Shown here: positions 12,999-22,540 of the stretch, piece by piece
Layout: every line of letters begins with the position of its first letter
How positions within the stretch are numbered: position 1 is the first letter of the stretch
Source of the DNA: Crambe crambe
Lineage: Eukaryota; Porifera; Demospongiae; Poecilosclerida; Crambeidae
Direction of reading: 5' to 3'
Assembly: GCA_963924555.1 (NCBI GenBank)
Contig: OZ004585.1
Span: 3,113,488 to 3,177,487, forward strand
DNA: 64,000 nt
Position numbers and translations under genes: made by a program
The notes under the pieces: model-generated
Seen by the model: only the letters and a program-made list of their open reading frames with translations
What the model was told of the DNA's origin: nothing
Databases searched by the model: none

Positions 12999-15900
12999 CA
13001 AAGATAGCATAGATTGTTTATTCAGTTTAGCATGGAAAGCCTACTGGTGATTTTTCATATGACCCTACTGTTGGATTTTCCACGTGCACAATCCTTTTGT
13101 GGCTGGCTAGCAAGCTTTTTATTTGAAGCCTTATACTGAACTCATGAATATGTTTGAGAGAGTACTTTTCTGTGCTCTATCATCACCCCTGGGACAACAT
13201 ATGGCGAATTCTGTACTTACAATGTAAATATTCATTTGGCCATCTTGTACTTTCAGGAAGTTGTGAAGAACTTTGATCGCAATCACTATGGCTACCAGAG
13301 CTTGCAGAATGCCTACAGAGTGATGGTGCAGATTGGAGACTTCATTAATGAAGCTAAGAAACAGAAGGAAAATGCCAAGAGAATCTTGGACATACAGAGC
13401 AGCATGAAAGGCTGGACTGGAAAAGATGTGAGTATAATGTACTTACTAATCAGTACACTTACTAAAACTGCAAGTATTTAAAATTTATGGCTACTGATTA
13501 GAAAACCTGAACCGGATTTATCATGAATATTAATTTTACTGCTGTTCTTTTGTAGGTCAAGAATCTGAGTGCCTATGGTGAACTTATCATTGAGGTACAG
13601 TGAAGTAGTTTTTGTTTGTTTGTTGTTTGATTTCTTTGTTTGTTTGTTTGTTTGTTTGTTTGTTTGTTTGTTGTTTTTGATGCATACATGTTATCATACT
13701 TATTGTTTCATAATAATAATATGTTCACTGTCCCTGCATGTTGGGTGGTATATTATAAAACCTAGTTATGAGGGGGAAAAAGAGGAAAGAAAAGTAGGCT
13801 AGTTATAGGACTTGATCCAGAAGTAAACTCTGTCAAGAACTGCCTGTAACTGCACATGTGCAGTGAGTGTGCAATGCACTGAGTGAACTACAAGTGCAAT
13901 TTGCATGCAAAACTGTAAATGTATCACTATGGATTAGAATAAAGACTCAATGGTTTTCTTCTTCTCTTCATTTTTCAACTCAGGAAAGTTGTAAGGTTGG
14001 AAGCAAAGGGATTGAGCGACAAGTGCTCTTGTTTGATAAGCTCCTCCTGATCTTGAAAAAGAAGGATGAAAAGACATACACCTACAAGGGACATATAGTG
14101 GTATGTTCACTGCATGTACAATGCATGTCTGTACTACAAGGGACATATAAGAGTATGCTTACAGCATGTACAATGCATGTCCATACTACCAGGGACATAT
14201 AATGGTATACACAATGCATGTCTGTACTGCAAGGGACATATGTTCACTGCATGTACAATGCATGTCCATACTATAAGGGACATATAGTGGTGCGTTCACT
14301 GCATGTACAATGCTACAAGGGACACACATACATGCGTACATATGCTCGTTGCAGGTACAATGTATGTCCATGCTATGCTCACTCAGGAAGTGTGTACAGT
14401 AGACAAATATTGATAACAGGTCCATGGGGACAGTACTCAGCCAATAAGCATGTAAAACCAGTTACCATCTCCCTCACTAAGTACCCAAGTGATATGATTA
14501 TGATTTCTTGTGCCATAACAGGCCAATGAACTTCATATTGACCGGAAGTTCTGTGGCACTAACCCAACAATGTTCAGAGTGTCTTCGCTCGTTCATCGCC
14601 ATCAGAGTTACGTGGTGGATGTCGGCAGTGCCTTCAAGCACCAGAACTGGTTGAACCGAATGCATGCCCTCATTCACCAGACCATAGACCAGGCAAAGAA
14701 GGGACGAGTGTTGGCTTCTCCAAAACAGCAGGTAGGAAACACTTGCATACACCAGATCTTCAAAAAATAAATAAAGTCAAAGTGGTTGTAATTTTCAGTA
14801 GCTGTTGCAATGAGACATATTAAGGGCCACCTCTTTACATAGTTAGATAATCGATTGCCTATAACTATGCAGGTAAAACGAAGAAAAATAGAGCAAATCG
14901 ATGGCAGGTCTGATCAGGCCAAGAAAGGTAAGTAATACAGTGGAACCTGGTTATAACAGTCACTGTATAAGCAGGTCACCTCTCTATAACAGTCAGGGGT
15001 CAAAGTCCCCAAGGGGGCTTTTTAATGTACAGAGTTAGCAGGCCACCTCTTTATAATAGCCACTTGTTGCTAGCCTGAGGGTGACCAGTATAACCAGGTT
15101 CCACTGTATGATTTTATGTGCAGTATTCTTTATAGTTGCTTATTCACAAGTGATCAATATGAGTTATGGGGAACTAAGGGATGAAGTAATGGGCCAATAA
15201 GTGTGTTTGAATATTCGCATGATTTTGCACTGAATGCATAATGTAAGTGTTCATCATTATAATGGTTCTATAGAGTCTTCTTCCCTGAGAACTGGGCCAC
15301 GTTTCAAGGCTGGCCGTATCCTCAACACAAAAAAGCGTCCACGCAGTGATGTAAGAGAGCTCTTCCCAGATGACGAAAGTGCGTAAAATTATAATTATCA
15401 GAATTACAGTGAAATCTCCTTAATGAAACATCTATAGCAAGCCTCTTTTTTTTTCTTTTTCTTTTTTTTTCTCTCTCACCCTCAATCAGGGGACTTTTTT
15501 CTGGTCTCAAACTTCTAGTGCCTCCATTGAGAGGTTCCACTGTATTTTATGATGGTCAGAGCTTACACTATATACTTAACAATGCAACATACGTGCTATA
15601 TTTTATGTAGGTACAGCCATCAAACTCAAATCTTACACACTGAAATCACCAGTCACTTCTGAATCATCCATCTTGCCCATCCCAGAGCACCAGGAATTGC
15701 AGCCCCCCATTCCTGAGATCACCAAGCAGTGGCAGGAACCAATATCAGACCTAGATTCCAGCCAGGGATCCAAGACTGCTCCCAAGCATATGTCCACTTC
15801 CACCAGCATGGATAGCCTGGTGTCCCTGACTGATGTTGATATTGGGGTGGAGGAGTGTGATACTCCAGCCGATGAAGTGGATGGATCAATGGAACAAGAG

Positions 15901-18900
15901 ACTAGAAAATCCAAGGTTAGTAGTACAGGTTATTTCATTACAACACTGACACTATTCTCCCCTATAATTATGTATGTACAAGGGCATTAATTCTCAGATA
16001 TACTGATTGATTAGCACTTAAGTATGTAGACACCTAAATGTTTATAGTGATCAGTTTTTAGAAGACCCCTACTTTACTCGAAGTTTTAGATGACATCATT
16101 AACTGAAATGGCACAAAGGTTACATATTGTGTATGTAGCTTTGATTCTGGCAGTGCTGGACGTCAAGTGCTTAAACTAGACTCTATTGACTGACCATCAG
16201 TGGATAAGCATGATGTGATGATATTTCAGTGTACTTATTGTTGTTGTTTCAGTTATCAAGAAGAGCTGCCATCAAAGTGAAGAAGACAAAAACCTTCCAT
16301 GGACTCAGTTCCAGTGGTTCATATTCAACGTTGATCAAAATGCGTGCAAATGAAGCACGAGAAGCCTCCAGATCTCCTCCTTCACTTTCTCAAGACAAGT
16401 CCTACTCTGGTAAATAATCTTTAAGAGCTGGATTTGATGGGGAGACTTAGAATTAGGCCACATTTATAGTTCATCTTCCATTTTCTATAATTTATATTAA
16501 TACACTTGTGCGTACATACGTCACTGTTCAAAGATCAATTGTAACGCACATCCGTGTTACTCATGGAAAGCAGCTCAGGGTACCAGGCGGATCAAGCTGC
16601 TCCCAACCACTCTGAGTTTCTAGCTATAGATCAACTCAACAATGAATCTCGACACTTAGACTCCAACAAAGAGGTGAGAGGAGAGAGAGAAGTACGGTTC
16701 AAAGGTCAATGCTACATAGAGAGCATGGAACAAGCAAGCCTACACTACAAGCAAGGGGCAGGAGACTGCAGTAAGCCTAGGCCAATGAAGAATGCAAGGA
16801 GCCAAACACTGCAGCAAGCCTAGACAGGAAGCAAGGTGCCAGAAACTGCACAGGGAAAGTCTCACCATAGATAGCTAAGAGTCTCACTGAAAGAAGAAGA
16901 GCAAAGCATAGGCTTCACTAGAAGAAACCAACCCAATAGCATGCAAAGTAACATTAGATGAAACTTTTTTGTTTTGCTAAAATTGAAATGTGAACCATAA
17001 TGTGACAATCCCATGCAGAAATCTAGCTGAGACTACCACATACTGTATTATCCAAACCTGCAAAGCCTATACTGTGTACAGACCTCCCAGGCATTAGCTT
17101 GGACTGCTTTGTATGCAACACCATAATGTCATGTACAGCTTGTTTGTTTGTTTGTTTGTTTGTTTGTTTGTTTATTAATCTCCAGAGACACATTCAGATG
17201 AGGGTGACTCAATGATCTCCCAATCCTCACTACAAAACGTTCCCAGCCTCAGAGATGACCTTCCCATCAGTCAAGAACAGGATTCTTCTCTATACGAAGA
17301 GAAGGTAGCTGAAGGATTCCCAGTTGATCAAAGTGTATCAGAATGGAGCAATGGTCCAAGCATGATGCAAAATGATGATATGGAAGCTGAAGCTTCATCA
17401 ATGGAGGTCCCATTCCAAGGCTCCCATTGTTAGTACATAATTATTATAGAGATCATTCAGATTGCTTAATGGAAAAATGTAGGAAATAGATTATTTTTCA
17501 TATTCTTACTCAACAATGAGTAAACTATCGATGTACAAACTGAGTGTAAAGGCTATTAGCAGAGCCAGAATGAAGAGGTCATGAAAAATGGTCAGGCATG
17601 GTTTGACCGTTAGTTATTTCTACTTGCAAGTGAAGCAGGGTTGAATGCATATCCTTTGCAATACAGTGATGTCATCGGCTAAAGCTTTGCTTGCCACAAT
17701 GCTTTGCTTTTCCCTAGTTTATTTTGTCTTGAGGATTGATAATATTCTAGACTGTTGGTACGTGCGTACATTTATATCTCTTTTCCTTGTATCAGCCACA
17801 GAAGAGTTGGAACACAGAACCTCTCCTATAAAACGTCCTCGGAGTTTATCACATGAAGCAGGCGTGGTCAGTGAAGAGGACCAATCTGTTGAGGTGGAGA
17901 TTGTGATTGCAGAAGGAGAGGATGATGGGCTTGAGTTAGGCGAGTCATGCGGTCAAGCTAAGCTCCGTGGAAGGAACAAGATGCCCTCTAGCAATCCAGA
18001 TTTTTCGTCTGGTGAAGTGATCGACTTGGAATCTTCAGGAGCTAGTGGAGGTTTTCTGGAGCAATCAGCTTCCAGTTATTCAGGTAGCTATAATGATGTA
18101 TAGTCATGGCATGAAGAGTTTTTTTTTGTAGATTTAGACACTATAGATATGTGGATATAGTGCTGAGAATTGAGCTATATAGTCCCTGTCTATACTTCGT
18201 CTCCTCTTCATTAAGCGCCACTTACACTACTCATCAGCTAAAGGAGTTTCTCCTCCTTGATGCTAAGAATATTTGTATACCACAACTCCCTCTTTGCTGA
18301 GGCTAGTCACACATGCAGCTCATCAGTGGCCAATGTGTTTCCCTTGCCTTATCCTTGATTCATTGTAGAATGATGAACAAAGTTGTAGTACACATCGTCC
18401 ATTTTCATGTGTTTAAAGAATATTGACAGTAGCATTGCATGTCGTGTGTGCAGGTGGAAATGGGTACAATGAGGTTGAAGATGCACAGGTAGTGAGGGAG
18501 GGAGAGGGAGCCTTCATGATATTAGAAGACTCCAGTGACTCTGAAGAAGAGGAGGAAGATGAAGATTATAGTTTAGAGGTGAGTGGTAGAAGTAACTTAG
18601 TGATTGCTAGCTACATAATTACTGAATCTGTGGTGGTTATGGAAAAGGGTGTCCTCTGATAAATTGTATCTAAGGCAACGAGTAGATACTAAATTCAGCT
18701 CTGTATCTTCAATGTGGATTTCTACGTCACTTGCAATAAGACAGACATTTCACCATCTGGAGAACTGATCACAATGTCTGCTATAATACATAACTCATAA
18801 GTACTTTTTTTTGAATCTGACATTATATTACAGGATTTGGAGTTGACAGCAAATGAACTGCAGTCATCTCTGCTTGAAGCAGCAGAAATGGGAGAATTAG

Positions 18901-20431
18901 ATCTGCAGGAGGACAAGGCTAATGCTGTCACTTCAGCTGACCTTCAAACTGTGCCTCAGGATTCTACAATCCAACAGGTACATAACTACACACCTGTGTT
19001 GGTTGATTCACAATGAAGTTGTGGTGGTAATTTCTCTATAGCCATGGCTTCCAGGAGGACAAGATAAGCAAACCAATGAGAATATGACTGAATTTTTCAC
19101 TAACTTGAACAGAAGTGTATCACCTTCTGAAGATGCAGGTGACTACACTATAATAATTTTGAATGCTCTACAATCATGACTGATATTTTGCAGATGAGGT
19201 AGCAGATGTTCAACCCCCTCCTGTGCCAAAATCAACCCCTCCACCAGTTTTCAAATTCAAGGCAGCTCAGCATAAGCAAACAGTGGACCTTTATGGTACT
19301 CTCCCTCACAAAAAGAAAGCCACACCTGCCACAAAGGATCAACGTGCTTCTAACTCACCTCAGCGTAAAATAAGCTCCGGTGGTCGGAGAGCTGATGGAT
19401 TCTCTCGTCTTCTGGAATTCACCCGACAACAAGTTGTGCAGGAGCCAGTTGACTCCCTTGGGATCGATGTGTGCCAATCCCTCCCTGTCTTGGCACAGCA
19501 TTCTCTTCTTGATGACATAAAAGAGGATGACAATATGCACTTTCCTGAAAATGGTGGAGAAAGAACTGGAATAGAGAATTTTGATACAATAGAGAATAAC
19601 ATTATGGAGGTTGAAAATGAAGGTCGTCAACTGGGAATCGGTGAACATATAATTCAAACTGCATCATCAAAGAACAAGGAGAACCAGAGTGTTATTGCTA
19701 GTGATATCAGTACAGGAGACAGATATACTGAACATCACATCATTGTTTCCGATACTGAAATGGAACAAGCTGGTATATCTGAAGGTTTAGATGCAAGGCT
19801 TGGTACAGAAAAGGAACAACCTGGTATATCTGAAGGTTTTGATGCAAGGCATAATACAGAAGAGAGTGACCACACTGACAATGAAGAAAATGGCATGAAA
19901 GACAATGATACAGAACATCTACTTTCAGATGTTACTCAAGATGAAGTCAGAGCTGAAGATGGTGAAGTTGGATCTAAAGATGATGAACTCAAAGCTGGTG
20001 AAGATGATGAACTCAAAGCTGAAGATGGTGATATTTGTGGTGTTAAAGCAGCACCATTAATGGATCAGGAAGTGATATCACTTGTTACTAACACTCTTGA
20101 AAAAGGGAATGGAGTAAGTGTGGTCCATAAAGAACACTCTGAAGAACCTGCAGACGAGGATATAGCTTCACTGACTAAAGTCGGTGACGATGAAGTCATG
20201 AGACTTACTTCTGCTTCTCCAGCTGATAAAATAAACAATATTCAACACACGGAGTCCAGTTTACGTGAAGGAGTTTCTCCCAGAAATAGAAGCATGTTTA
20301 TGCGTGTGGTTTATTGGAGTGCACTGGTACAAAACAGAGTCTACAGCTTATTACCTTCTAGAAGTGGATTCATTGCTCTAGGAATAGCTGTACTAGCATC
20401 TGTTATCTTTTATGGATATACTAGATTATGA
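658..20431 (+). CDS. RhoGEF (DH-PH), PLEKHG-like, with acidic tail and C-terminal tail anchor; 5' partial
   Basis: Guanine-nucleotide exchange factor for Rho-family GTPases. Eighteen exons join in phase: 658-764, 7137-7240, 7640-7709, 8190-8390, 13257-13427, 13556-13594, 13984-14100, 14522-14731, 14873-14927, 15274-15378, 15611-15915, 16253-16409, 17186-17428, 17796-18083, 18454-18578, 18834-18977, 19042-19138, 19194-20431 (about 1257 visible aa). The first five exons form the Dbl-homology domain: the TEVDYIDSL start, the FCNIDQLYDIH block, and the LPLSSQLIKPVQRIMRY core in exon 4. Exons 6-8 give the PH domain; the WTGKD...YGELIIE linker and ERQVLLFDKLLLILKKK strand resemble the PLEKHG1/2/3 group. 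The remainder is low-complexity and acidic (SDSEEEEEDEDY in exon 15). The last exon ends in a hydrophobic stretch (GFIALGIAVLASVIFYGY) two residues before the stop, a tail-anchor signature. ATTAAA at 20460 may be the poly(A) signal. DH-PH identity is firm; the exact subfamily is less so. Confidence 0.88.
970..1297. repeat. 41-bp minisatellite, about 8 copies
   Basis: Head-to-tail units of 40-41 bp contain CTCCATAGCACTGGTC followed by TTGTGTGATGTAGGTACGTG. Adjacent CCTCC landmarks are 41 bp apart (1025 and 1066), and some copies lose one T and are 40 bp. Copies at the two ends are more degenerate. It lies in intron 1 of the RhoGEF gene. Open frames across it are repeat artefacts. Confidence 0.9.
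1760..1978. mobile_element. Foldback MITE (~220 bp) in RhoGEF intron 1
   Basis: Two arms are inverted copies: the left arm (about 1760-1842) carries CATTCTTTAATCAT and AACAAGGGAAGAACA, and the right arm (about 1913-1978) carries their complements TGTTCTTCCCTTGTT and ATGATTAAAGAATG. The loop has an imperfect duplication of GCTCACAGCAC. There is no coding capacity, so it is a non-autonomous inverted-repeat element. Confidence 0.75.
2390..2870. repeat. Degenerate ~37-bp tandem array
   Basis: Units of roughly 37 bp built on GCTTAAAGGGTGGTTGCC and TTTAGGGCTGTGATGCAGT recur. They are most regular from 2560 to 2720 and drift on both sides. The same motif resumes after 5678 (GAGTTGAGTATGAGTGCTT), which shows that the foldback complex in between was inserted into this array. 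Confidence 0.75.
2938..3199. mobile_element. Foldback element with ACAAGTGAGCG termini
   Basis: This is a near-perfect palindrome. The left arm, beginning ACAAGTGAGCGC and containing AAGTAGGGATGGCC and TAATGTACTGCAGCCTC, is repeated in inverted orientation up to GCGCTCACTTGT at the right. Each arm is about 100 bp, with a ~50-bp loop. A half copy lies at 4142-4231, and a related palindrome lies at 4619-5064. Confidence 0.85.
3342..5677. mobile_element. Long-inverted-repeat element with hairpin termini, TA flanks
   Basis: Both ends read TCAGAGAGTGC, then a 4-base loop, then GCACTCTCT (a hairpin at each tip), followed by AAGTAGGGATGGC. The element is bounded by TA on both sides (…AGTA|TCAG and CTGA|TAGG), consistent with a TA target duplication. 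Inverted arms extend over about 3342-3910 and 5066-5677 and include an ATT/AAT microsatellite and a GC-rich block (GGGGCGGGGCTTATGGGCGG). The interior contains another palindrome and repeat fragments. No transposase is visible, so it is non-autonomous. Confidence 0.75.
4619..5064. mobile_element. Near-perfect ~445-bp palindromic foldback nested inside the larger element
   Basis: Arms of about 210 bp (4619-4842 and 4855-5064) are inverted copies with only scattered mismatches and a spacer of about 12 bp. Each tip reads CAAGTGAATGCAAAAAATTT or its complement. It shares the AAGTAGGGATG motif with its neighbours, so it is a related family member. It would form a strong cruciform. Confidence 0.85.
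7816..7970. mobile_element. 155-bp MITE in RhoGEF intron 3
   Basis: Terminal inverted repeats of about 45 bp: TTTAGGGAATCTTGAAACA and TCGCCAACCGTCAAG at the left, with complements CTTGACGGTTGGCGA and GTTTCAAGGTTCCCTAAA at the right. No coding capacity. Confidence 0.85.
8866..10526 (-). pseudogene. Short multi-pass receptor-family gene with a single frameshift, nested in RhoGEF intron 4
   Basis: Minus-strand, intronless. The first frame (10526 to about 9840) encodes a signal peptide, a Cys-rich juxtamembrane region (CPTWFY…CECGARL; CGWLNRRGLLCSHCSDES) and the first membrane segments. The second frame (about 9840 to 8866) continues with further membrane helices to a natural end. The order Cys-rich block, LCxxC motif, multi-pass domain matches the C-terminal half of the 1450-aa receptors at 27914-40625, but there is no beta-helix repeat region. 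The two frames meet at a run of T around 9838-9843, where a one-base loss explains the break; no other lesion is visible. It could be a sequencing or assembly error, a null allele or a very young pseudogene. Molecular function is unknown; an integral membrane protein of the cell surface or secretory pathway is likely. Confidence 0.65.
11132..11249. repeat. 33-bp tandem repeat, ~4 copies, at the stefin 3' end
   Basis: The unit AGCTACATGTAGTATTAAT plus AACTGATGCAGTCC occurs about four times. The last copy overlaps the stop region of the minus-strand stefin gene, so the stefin stop codon and 3' UTR lie in the array. Confidence 0.85.
11246..12138 (-). CDS. Stefin (cystatin family A) with a tandem-repeat N-terminal extension
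   Basis: Predicted inhibitor of papain-like cysteine proteases, 192 aa, in three exons (12138-11776, 11557-11456, 11359-11246) with canonical splice sites, all phase 0. Exons 2 and 3 encode a typical stefin fold: VRSELEKKSNRKF helix end, the QVVAG inhibitory loop (residues 145-149), then NYVHLKVYQDLG. Exon 1 is unusual: after 17 residues come three perfect 22-residue repeats (GGPESCLRPEVSAVPVQPAP plus ML) and a diverged partial fourth; family stefins are about 98-104 aa. Each repeat has one Cys. There is no signal peptide, so it is probably cytosolic. It has the same intron positions as the stefin at 24707-25827, so the two are paralogues. It lies on the opposite strand inside an intron of the RhoGEF gene. 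Confidence 0.85.
11887..12090. repeat. 66-bp coding minisatellite in stefin exon 1
   Basis: Three nearly identical 66-bp units (TGGTCCTCC landmarks at 11881, 11947 and on) stay in frame and encode 22-residue repeats. High identity between units suggests recent expansion or homogenisation. Confidence 0.9.
12250..12400. repeat. Degenerate short tandem repeats (CTTCCTTGACTTCCATACCT-like)
   Basis: Imperfect repetition of a ~20-bp unit containing CTTCCTTGACTT and CATACCTA upstream of the stefin gene, in RhoGEF intron 4. No promoter element could be assigned with confidence. Confidence 0.5.
12907..12998. repeat. (GA)n microsatellite
   Basis: About 90 bp of uninterrupted GA dinucleotides in RhoGEF intron 4, some 260 bp before exon 5. 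The Arg/Glu open frame through it is a repeat artefact. Confidence 0.98.
13612..13676. repeat. (TTTG)n microsatellite
   Basis: TTTG tetranucleotides right after the donor site of RhoGEF exon 6. A second TTTG run lies at about 17138-17172, just upstream of the exon 13 acceptor. Confidence 0.95.
14082..14330. repeat. ~52-bp minisatellite spanning an exon-intron boundary
   Basis: The last codons of RhoGEF exon 7 (CTACAAGGGACATATAGTG) and its donor region (GTATGTTCACTGCATG) form the first unit of a tandem array. Further copies begin at about 14134 and 14186 (52-bp spacing), then shorter variants follow at about 14226, 14270 and 14313. The reading frame uses only the first copy. Confidence 0.85.
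14938..15106. mobile_element. 169-bp MITE with CAGTGGAACC termini, TA flanks
   Basis: Terminal inverted repeats CAGTGGAACCTGGTTATA and TATAACCAGGTTCCACTG are flanked by TA on both sides, fitting TA-targeting Tc1/mariner or pogo-type elements. Non-coding. In RhoGEF intron 9. Confidence 0.85.
15407..15542. mobile_element. 136-bp MITE related to the CAGTGGAACC family
   Basis: Left end TACAGTGAAATCTCC and right end GAGAGGTTCCACTGTA form imperfect inverted repeats with TA flanks, matching the element at 14938-15106. It lies in RhoGEF intron 10 and contains a pyrimidine-rich core. Confidence 0.75.
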
Positions 20432-20531
20432 TTATTATGTCACTGTTTACTGTTATTCAATTAAAGGTCATCATGCAGATAATGCGTTTGAAGTGCCATG
20501 TGTGGCGGATATTCACAGCAAATGATTTTTA

Positions 20532-20804
20532 ATACTAGTGATTATTTCACTGGTCACCCCAGAGCACAACTACTCACTGCTAGTAATCCAGTCTAAAGTG
20601 AGCAATTTCCTAAGTAAACACTACCAAGGTAAACTAATGCACTGGTCTGGTCCAATGGCACAGTCTTCAGTTTGGACCATTCAAAAAAATGACAAAATTA
20701 GAATTCCTTCACATGTCTTGCTTGTACATGACAAGTATGTTTGCAGTATACAAGGTAAGCATTCAGACTTGAGAAAATCCAGTGTGATTTTAATGGTGCA
20801 TTAG
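20532..20804 (+). other. Unassigned open segment with a strong donor site
   Basis: An open frame of about 88 residues contains MHWSGP and HVLLVHDKYVCSIQG and is followed by CAAG|GTAAGC at 20755, a good splice donor. The spacing of a Trp, a Leu/Ile strand and a YxC motif is reminiscent of an immunoglobulin-like domain, but this is weak. It could be an exon relic or an accidental frame. It lies between the RhoGEF stop and a receptor pseudogene. Confidence 0.25.
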
Positions 20805-20867
20805 ACCAAAATTTTCTGAAATCACACTACACTGTAATTTTCATTACTTTTAGTCTATTGCACATGT

Positions 20868-22390
20868 AAATCTACTGGAAATGCTTATGAAGTCATTCAT
20901 GTGACATTCCTTCCCTGTCCAGAAGCATTTATTTTACAAATGATGTGAAGAACAATTACGTAATAGTTATTAACCAAGCGCTAGGTTTGTAGTCGAATTA
21001 TAAGCACGAGGCCCGAGGGGCGAGTGCTTATAATTCACTACAAACCGCACGCGCGCGGTTAATAACTATTTTATAGCCCGCGCGAGTGTACTACGCATGC
21101 TCAGTGCTTCTGTCTCTATAGCGATGTAGCTACTTTTTGGCTGCTTACAAGAATATGGCCATCCCACTTCAACGTCGTGATTCATACGGTACCGAACTAT
21201 CTTTCACTCTATAATCCACCCACTCGCTGTGCTTTAACTTGCTCACGTAAGGTAGGGGCACAGCGTCATAATTATGGTTGGACCCTGAATGGCAAGTAGG
21301 GCAGCTAGTGCAGAATACCAGCCACGCTGTTACACAGCTCGCAAGTTCTGCCTTTTATGCTGGCTACTTTCTGAAAAGCTTGTTGGGTTTGAAATGTGGA
21401 ATGTGGTCAATGAATATCATTATAGCGTGTGCACCGTGTTCAATGATAAAATTCTTTTCTGAGAGTAGTTAGTATAAGGACAGAACTCTATACTGTCACA
21501 TACTCACCTTTCAGTCTAGTCACAACTCTTTAAAAGTGCAATATCAACTTTACAGAATCTATATCTAACTTTTCCCTGTAAACATCACCCCAGGCTATGA
21601 TTACATGCACTGTATCACATTTATAAATCCATGTAAATCGGCCCGTTACCATGGCAACGGGCTATAAAACCATATTATAACACTGAATGAAAGAAAATGT
21701 CATCCTCAAAAAGAATACAGCAAAAATTTGGATGACCATTTTAAGAGATGACATGCAATGCTACCTAAGTTATCCTTGACTACACTACATGTACAAAAGA
21801 AAAATACCCTTGAAGTCTCTACAGATGATCTGGACATCCAGTGTGCCATGAATGAACAGGAGTTTTATGTGGACAGTGTGCTATGGTACTTCAGATTAAT
21901 TGTGGGCAATGTTCGAAGAAGTGTCTAGCCCTACTGCTTCCCTTTGCAGTAGCAGGAATAGCCTTAGTCATGTACTTGTCATTCTTTAAACTAACAGTTG
22001 CCACAGGAATGGTCAACAGCCTGATTCTATTTGTACAAGTCAATAGAAGATTGTTCTTCCCCACGGATAGTGTTAACAGTATTCATAGCCTGGTTGAACC
22101 TTGATTTTTTGTTGCTTCTTTAATGGACAAACAAACTTACTTCAGTATGCTTTTCCTCTGTATGTCTGGCTGTTGATTGGCTTAATGATAGTGACCATCA
22201 GGTATTCCATGGCAGTCTCTAAATTGATACCTGTTGCAGTCCTTGCTAGGTGTAAGGAAGAAAGAAGAATATGACTACTAATAAAATATGACTGTTAGAA
22301 AAAGATATTATGAATGTAAGTAAGGCACATTCACACCTTTGAGCCAGTCTTACCCGGGTATTCCAAGTTGACAAATTGGACATGAGAATA
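20868..22390 (+). pseudogene. Receptor-family pseudogene, rearranged, with an inserted element
   Basis: Plus-strand remnants match the intact receptors at 27914-40625. Positions 20868-20948 correspond to roughly residues 922-947 (GNAYEVIHVTFLPCPEAF). After a ~708-bp insertion, 21668-22249 covers roughly 955-1178: the Cys-rich block, CSKKCLALLLPFAVAGIA, FFKLTVATGM, and YVWLLIGL in other frames. From about 22250 to 22390 the similarity continues on the opposite strand, so a piece of the gene was inverted. Multiple frameshifts, deletions and stops make it non-functional. Confidence 0.85.
20960..21667. mobile_element. ~708-bp insertion in the receptor pseudogene
   Basis: Alignment with the intact paralogues shows continuous sequence up to GAACAATTAC (20959) and resuming at AACCATATTATAACACTGA (21668), so the DNA between is an insertion. 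It contains an inverted repeat near 20962-21080 (AGTTATTAACC…GGTTAATAACT). Another pair, TTTTATAGCCCG (21070) and CGGGCTATAAAA (21658), brackets the rest. No coding capacity was recognised. Confidence 0.7.
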
Positions 22391-22394
22391 AAGC

Positions 22395-22540
22395 TCATCT
22401 CTATACGCTAAAATATGGATTTTCATGGCTACAGACTTTAGAAGTAAGTTGCAATAGCAGGATAGTCATCTCTATACGCTAAAATATGGACTTTCATGGC
22501 TACAGACTTTAGAAGTAAGTTGCAACAGCAGGATAGTCAT
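22395..22540. repeat. 71-bp tandem duplication
   Basis: Two copies start TCATCTCTATACGCTAAAAT at 22395 and 22466 and differ at two visible positions (GGATTTTC/GGACTTTC and GCAATAG/GCAACAG). Confidence 0.95.

Noticed and set aside
12862..13050. Arg-Glu repeat open frame
   Set aside because: Product of the GA microsatellite.
16554..16823. Open frame of ~89 residues considered as an extra RhoGEF exon
   Set aside because: No acceptor gives the required phase, and exons 16253-16409 and 17186-17428 already join in frame without it.
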